DNA of 64,000 nt from an uncultured Elusimicrobia bacterium (GTDB lineage Bacteria > Elusimicrobiota > Elusimicrobia > Elusimicrobiales > UBA9959), in NCBI GenBank assembly GCA_903879915.1, contig CAIRNJ010000042.1, positions 28,770 through 92,769 of the forward strand, written 5' to 3'. Position numbers and translations under genes: made by a program. The notes below the pieces were generated by a model. The model ran no database searches, was not told the origin of the DNA, and saw nothing but the letters and a program-made list of their open reading frames with translations. Of the stretch, positions 62,480-64,000 are shown in pieces. Within the stretch, counting starts at the first letter, position 1. Every line of letters starts with the position of its first letter.

Positions 62480-63539
62480 GATATTTTTCGGCGAGCAGCC
62501 TTACGCTGTAGGTGCCGAGCCCGCGGCCTTCGCCTTTGGTGGTGAAGGAGCGCTGGAAAACCTGCAGGCGCGGCGCGTCGGGCATCTGCCCGGGGTTATG
62601 TACCGTGAACGCCGCGCCGCCGCCGGTCTTCAGGCAGGCGAGGGTTACCGTGGCGCCCGCGCTCTCCGCTTCCAGCGCGTTCTTTACCAGGTTGCCTATA
62701 ACGCGCAGCAGCAGCGTCCTGTCCGTGTTTATTACGAGGCCGCCGCAGTCGGCCTTTACGGCCACCTGCCTGCCTTTGCCTGCCTCATGGGCCCGGAACA
62801 GGGCCGCTATCTCTTCCAATAATTCCGCCGCCGGAAAAGACGCCGCCTTCGGGTGCAGGTCGCCGCGCTCCGCCGCCGCCAGGTCTTTCTGCGAAAGTAT
62901 CTGGTCCACCAGGCGGTCCGAAGCCAGGGCCGCGGTCGGCACATAGGTTTTCAGCTCCTCCGGGCTCGAGCTGTCCATAAGTGAGATAAGCCCCTGCAGG
63001 CCGCCGGCGGTGTTGAGGATGTCGTGGAAAAAAAGCCGGTCCAGCGCCTGGCGGCGCTTTTCGGAGCTGATGTCGACAATGGACATCAGCAGGAAATCCT
63101 CGCCGCCGCACTTGAACGGCTTGACCTGCACGCGCAGGTCCAGTTCTTCGCCGCTTTTTTTAGCCAGGATGCGGCATTCCTTTACCGCCTCGCTGCCGCC
63201 GAGCGCGGCCGCCATGGCCTGGGCGGCGCCGCAGTAGCGGCAGGCTTCGGTGGTGCCGCAGCCGCCTTCGGTTTCCGTGGCATGGGTGCAGCCGGCCAGA
63301 TCGCCGTGCCGCAGGCCTATGGGATCGGCAACGCCGCGCTTTTTCAGGAAATCGGCGAACGACCTGTTCACGAAAACCACCTGGCGCTCCCGGTTCAATA
63401 TCAGGGTGAAGTTGATCATGCCGTTGAGCGCATCGGCCATGAGCGGCGTCGCTAAAAACATGCTGTGCTGGCGCTGCACCTCCGCCGCCGAGGCTTTTTC
63501 CGCGGGCAGGAACTTCGTGCACATTCTGGACTCGGTCAT
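62403..63539 (-). CDS. PAS sensor histidine kinase with cysteine cluster
   Basis: A 378-residue soluble kinase. A PAS domain (~30-160) holds an inserted cluster Cys84-x9-Cys94-x5-Cys100-x2-Cys103 plus His86 (CTHATETEGGCGTTEACRYC), which may bind a metal or Fe-S centre or sense redox state. The dimerisation helix has His172 in FFHDILNTAGGL, followed by a HATPase domain with NLVKNALEAE (N-box) and GEGRGLGTYSVRLL (G-box). No membrane segment. It lies 7 nt behind the response regulator gene, giving a two-component operon, and its 3' end overlaps the convergent deacetylase gene. Confidence 0.9.
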   Translation of the reverse strand: MTESRMCTKFLPAEKASAAEVQRQHSMFLATPLMADALNGMINFTLILNRERQVVFVNRSFADFLKKRGVADPIGLRHGDLAGCTHATETEGGCGTTEACRYCGAAQAMAAALGGSEAVKECRILAKKSGEELDLRVQVKPFKCGGEDFLLMSIVDISSEKRRQALDRLFFHDILNTAGGLQGLISLMDSSSPEELKTYVPTAALASDRLVDQILSQKDLAAAERGDLHPKAASFPAAELLEEIAALFRAHEAGKGRQVAVKADCGGLVINTDRTLLLRVIGNLVKNALEAESAGATVTLACLKTGGGAAFTVHNPGQMPDAPRLQVFQRSFTTKGEGRGLGTYSVRLLAEKYLKGKVSFATGPSGTEFRVELPETLL

Positions 63540-63546
63540 ATTTTTC

Positions 63547-64000
63547 TTATTTTCCGCGGCCGGCCCGTCTTAGCGCCGCAGTTATGCGGGCTATCACCAG
63601 GGGCGCTTTGAACGGCTTTATTATGTAGTCGTCGGCCCCGAGCTTGAAAGCCATCTCCTGGCTTTTGTCGGAGCTTTCCGTAGTGAGCATTATTATCGGC
63701 AGGTCGCAGAGCCCGAGGGTCTGCCGCAGGGCGTGCACGAGCTTAAGCCCGTTCATCCTCGGCATATGTATGTCCGTCACCAGCAGGTCGGGCGGCTCAC
63801 CGGCCGCTATGGCCGTAAGCGCTTCTTCTCCGTCCACGGCCTCAATGACCTGGTAACCCGCGCGTTCTATGAATTTCCTGAGCAGCAGGCGGATAACGGG
63901 CTCGTCGTCCACTACCATGACGCGCAGCGTGCCGGCGGCGGCCGGGAGCGGACACGCCGGGGCGGGCCCGGCGGCGGCCTGCGCGGCCGCTGCCTTGGCA
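63547..64000 (-). CDS. Response regulator receiver protein, partial at window end
   Basis: A receiver domain with VVDDEP (acidic cluster), LLVTDIHMPRMNG (phospho-acceptor Asp), IIMLTTESS and DDYIIKPF (Lys). An ATG at 63918 lies right before VVDDEP but has no ribosome binding site, and the frame stays open to the window edge with an Ala/Pro-rich stretch, so the true start and any N-terminal domain lie beyond position 64000. It precedes the cysteine-cluster kinase in one operon and is most likely its partner. Confidence 0.85.
   Translation of the reverse strand, partial: AKAAAAQAAAGPAPACPLPAAAGTLRVMVVDDEPVIRLLLRKFIERAGYQVIEAVDGEEALTAIAAGEPPDLLVTDIHMPRMNGLKLVHALRQTLGLCDLPIIMLTTESSDKSQEMAFKLGADDYIIKPFKAPLVIARITAALRRAGRGK

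Overview
The window looks like chromosomal DNA of a GC-rich Gram-negative bacterium. It encodes lipid A synthesis (LpxB), lipoprotein acylation (Lnt), many lipobox lipoproteins, an LpoB-type activator and a flippase for envelope glycans. The mix (LPP20/COG3014/LpoB lipoprotein set, secreted TPR-CHAT protein, clostripain, Gfo/Idh gene beside lpxB, glycan genes) would fit Elusimicrobiota or another deep-branching diderm phylum. That assignment is inference; no marker gene proves it. I saw no tRNA, rRNA, IS element, prophage or CRISPR array by eye.

Layout. 1-6.6 kb (minus strand): a four-gene lipoprotein operon (LPP20, LpoB-like, COG3014, LPP20) behind a good sigma70-type promoter, then a PAS histidine kinase and a response regulator cut by the window edge. 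6.9-11.1 kb (plus): a DUF4384 lipoprotein and an exported TPR-CHAT protease. 11.1-23.5 kb: mostly minus-strand housekeeping genes, namely a response regulator, an unknown secreted protein, ArfB, an esterase, OPA and NCS2 transporters, PilZ, a second GGQ protein, a (p)ppGpp synthetase/hydrolase, ZIP, MsbA-like ABC, LpxB and a Gfo/Idh dehydrogenase. 23.7-28.0 kb: three exported proteins (GH13 amylase, FlgO/DUF1080 lipoprotein, clostripain) with twin terminator hairpins. 28.2-34.8 kb (plus): M3 peptidase, LPG-synthase-like membrane protein, GT4, asparagine synthetase, TrmL.

34.9-57.2 kb holds the most unusual part: about 20 genes, nearly all plus strand and mostly overlapping by 4-14 nt. It combines a heptose-type activation module (two cytidylyltransferase-like domains, a PfkB kinase, a GmhA-like isomerase, a HAD phosphatase), three nucleotide-sugar epimerase/dehydratases, three thiamine-diphosphate systems (an orphan E1 alpha/beta pair, an intact acetolactate-synthase-like enzyme and a cupin-fused paralogue lacking key catalytic residues), several reductases, two methyltransferases, a GT2, a methyltransferase-Wzx fusion and a radical SAM protein. 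The simplest reading is a pathway that builds and exports a glycan with an unusual, probably carbon-branched and methylated, sugar. No gene set here matches a characterised pathway that I know.

57.3-64 kb: secA, lnt and an HDAC-family deacetylase (plus), meeting a response regulator/histidine kinase pair on the minus strand whose 3' end overlaps the deacetylase gene.
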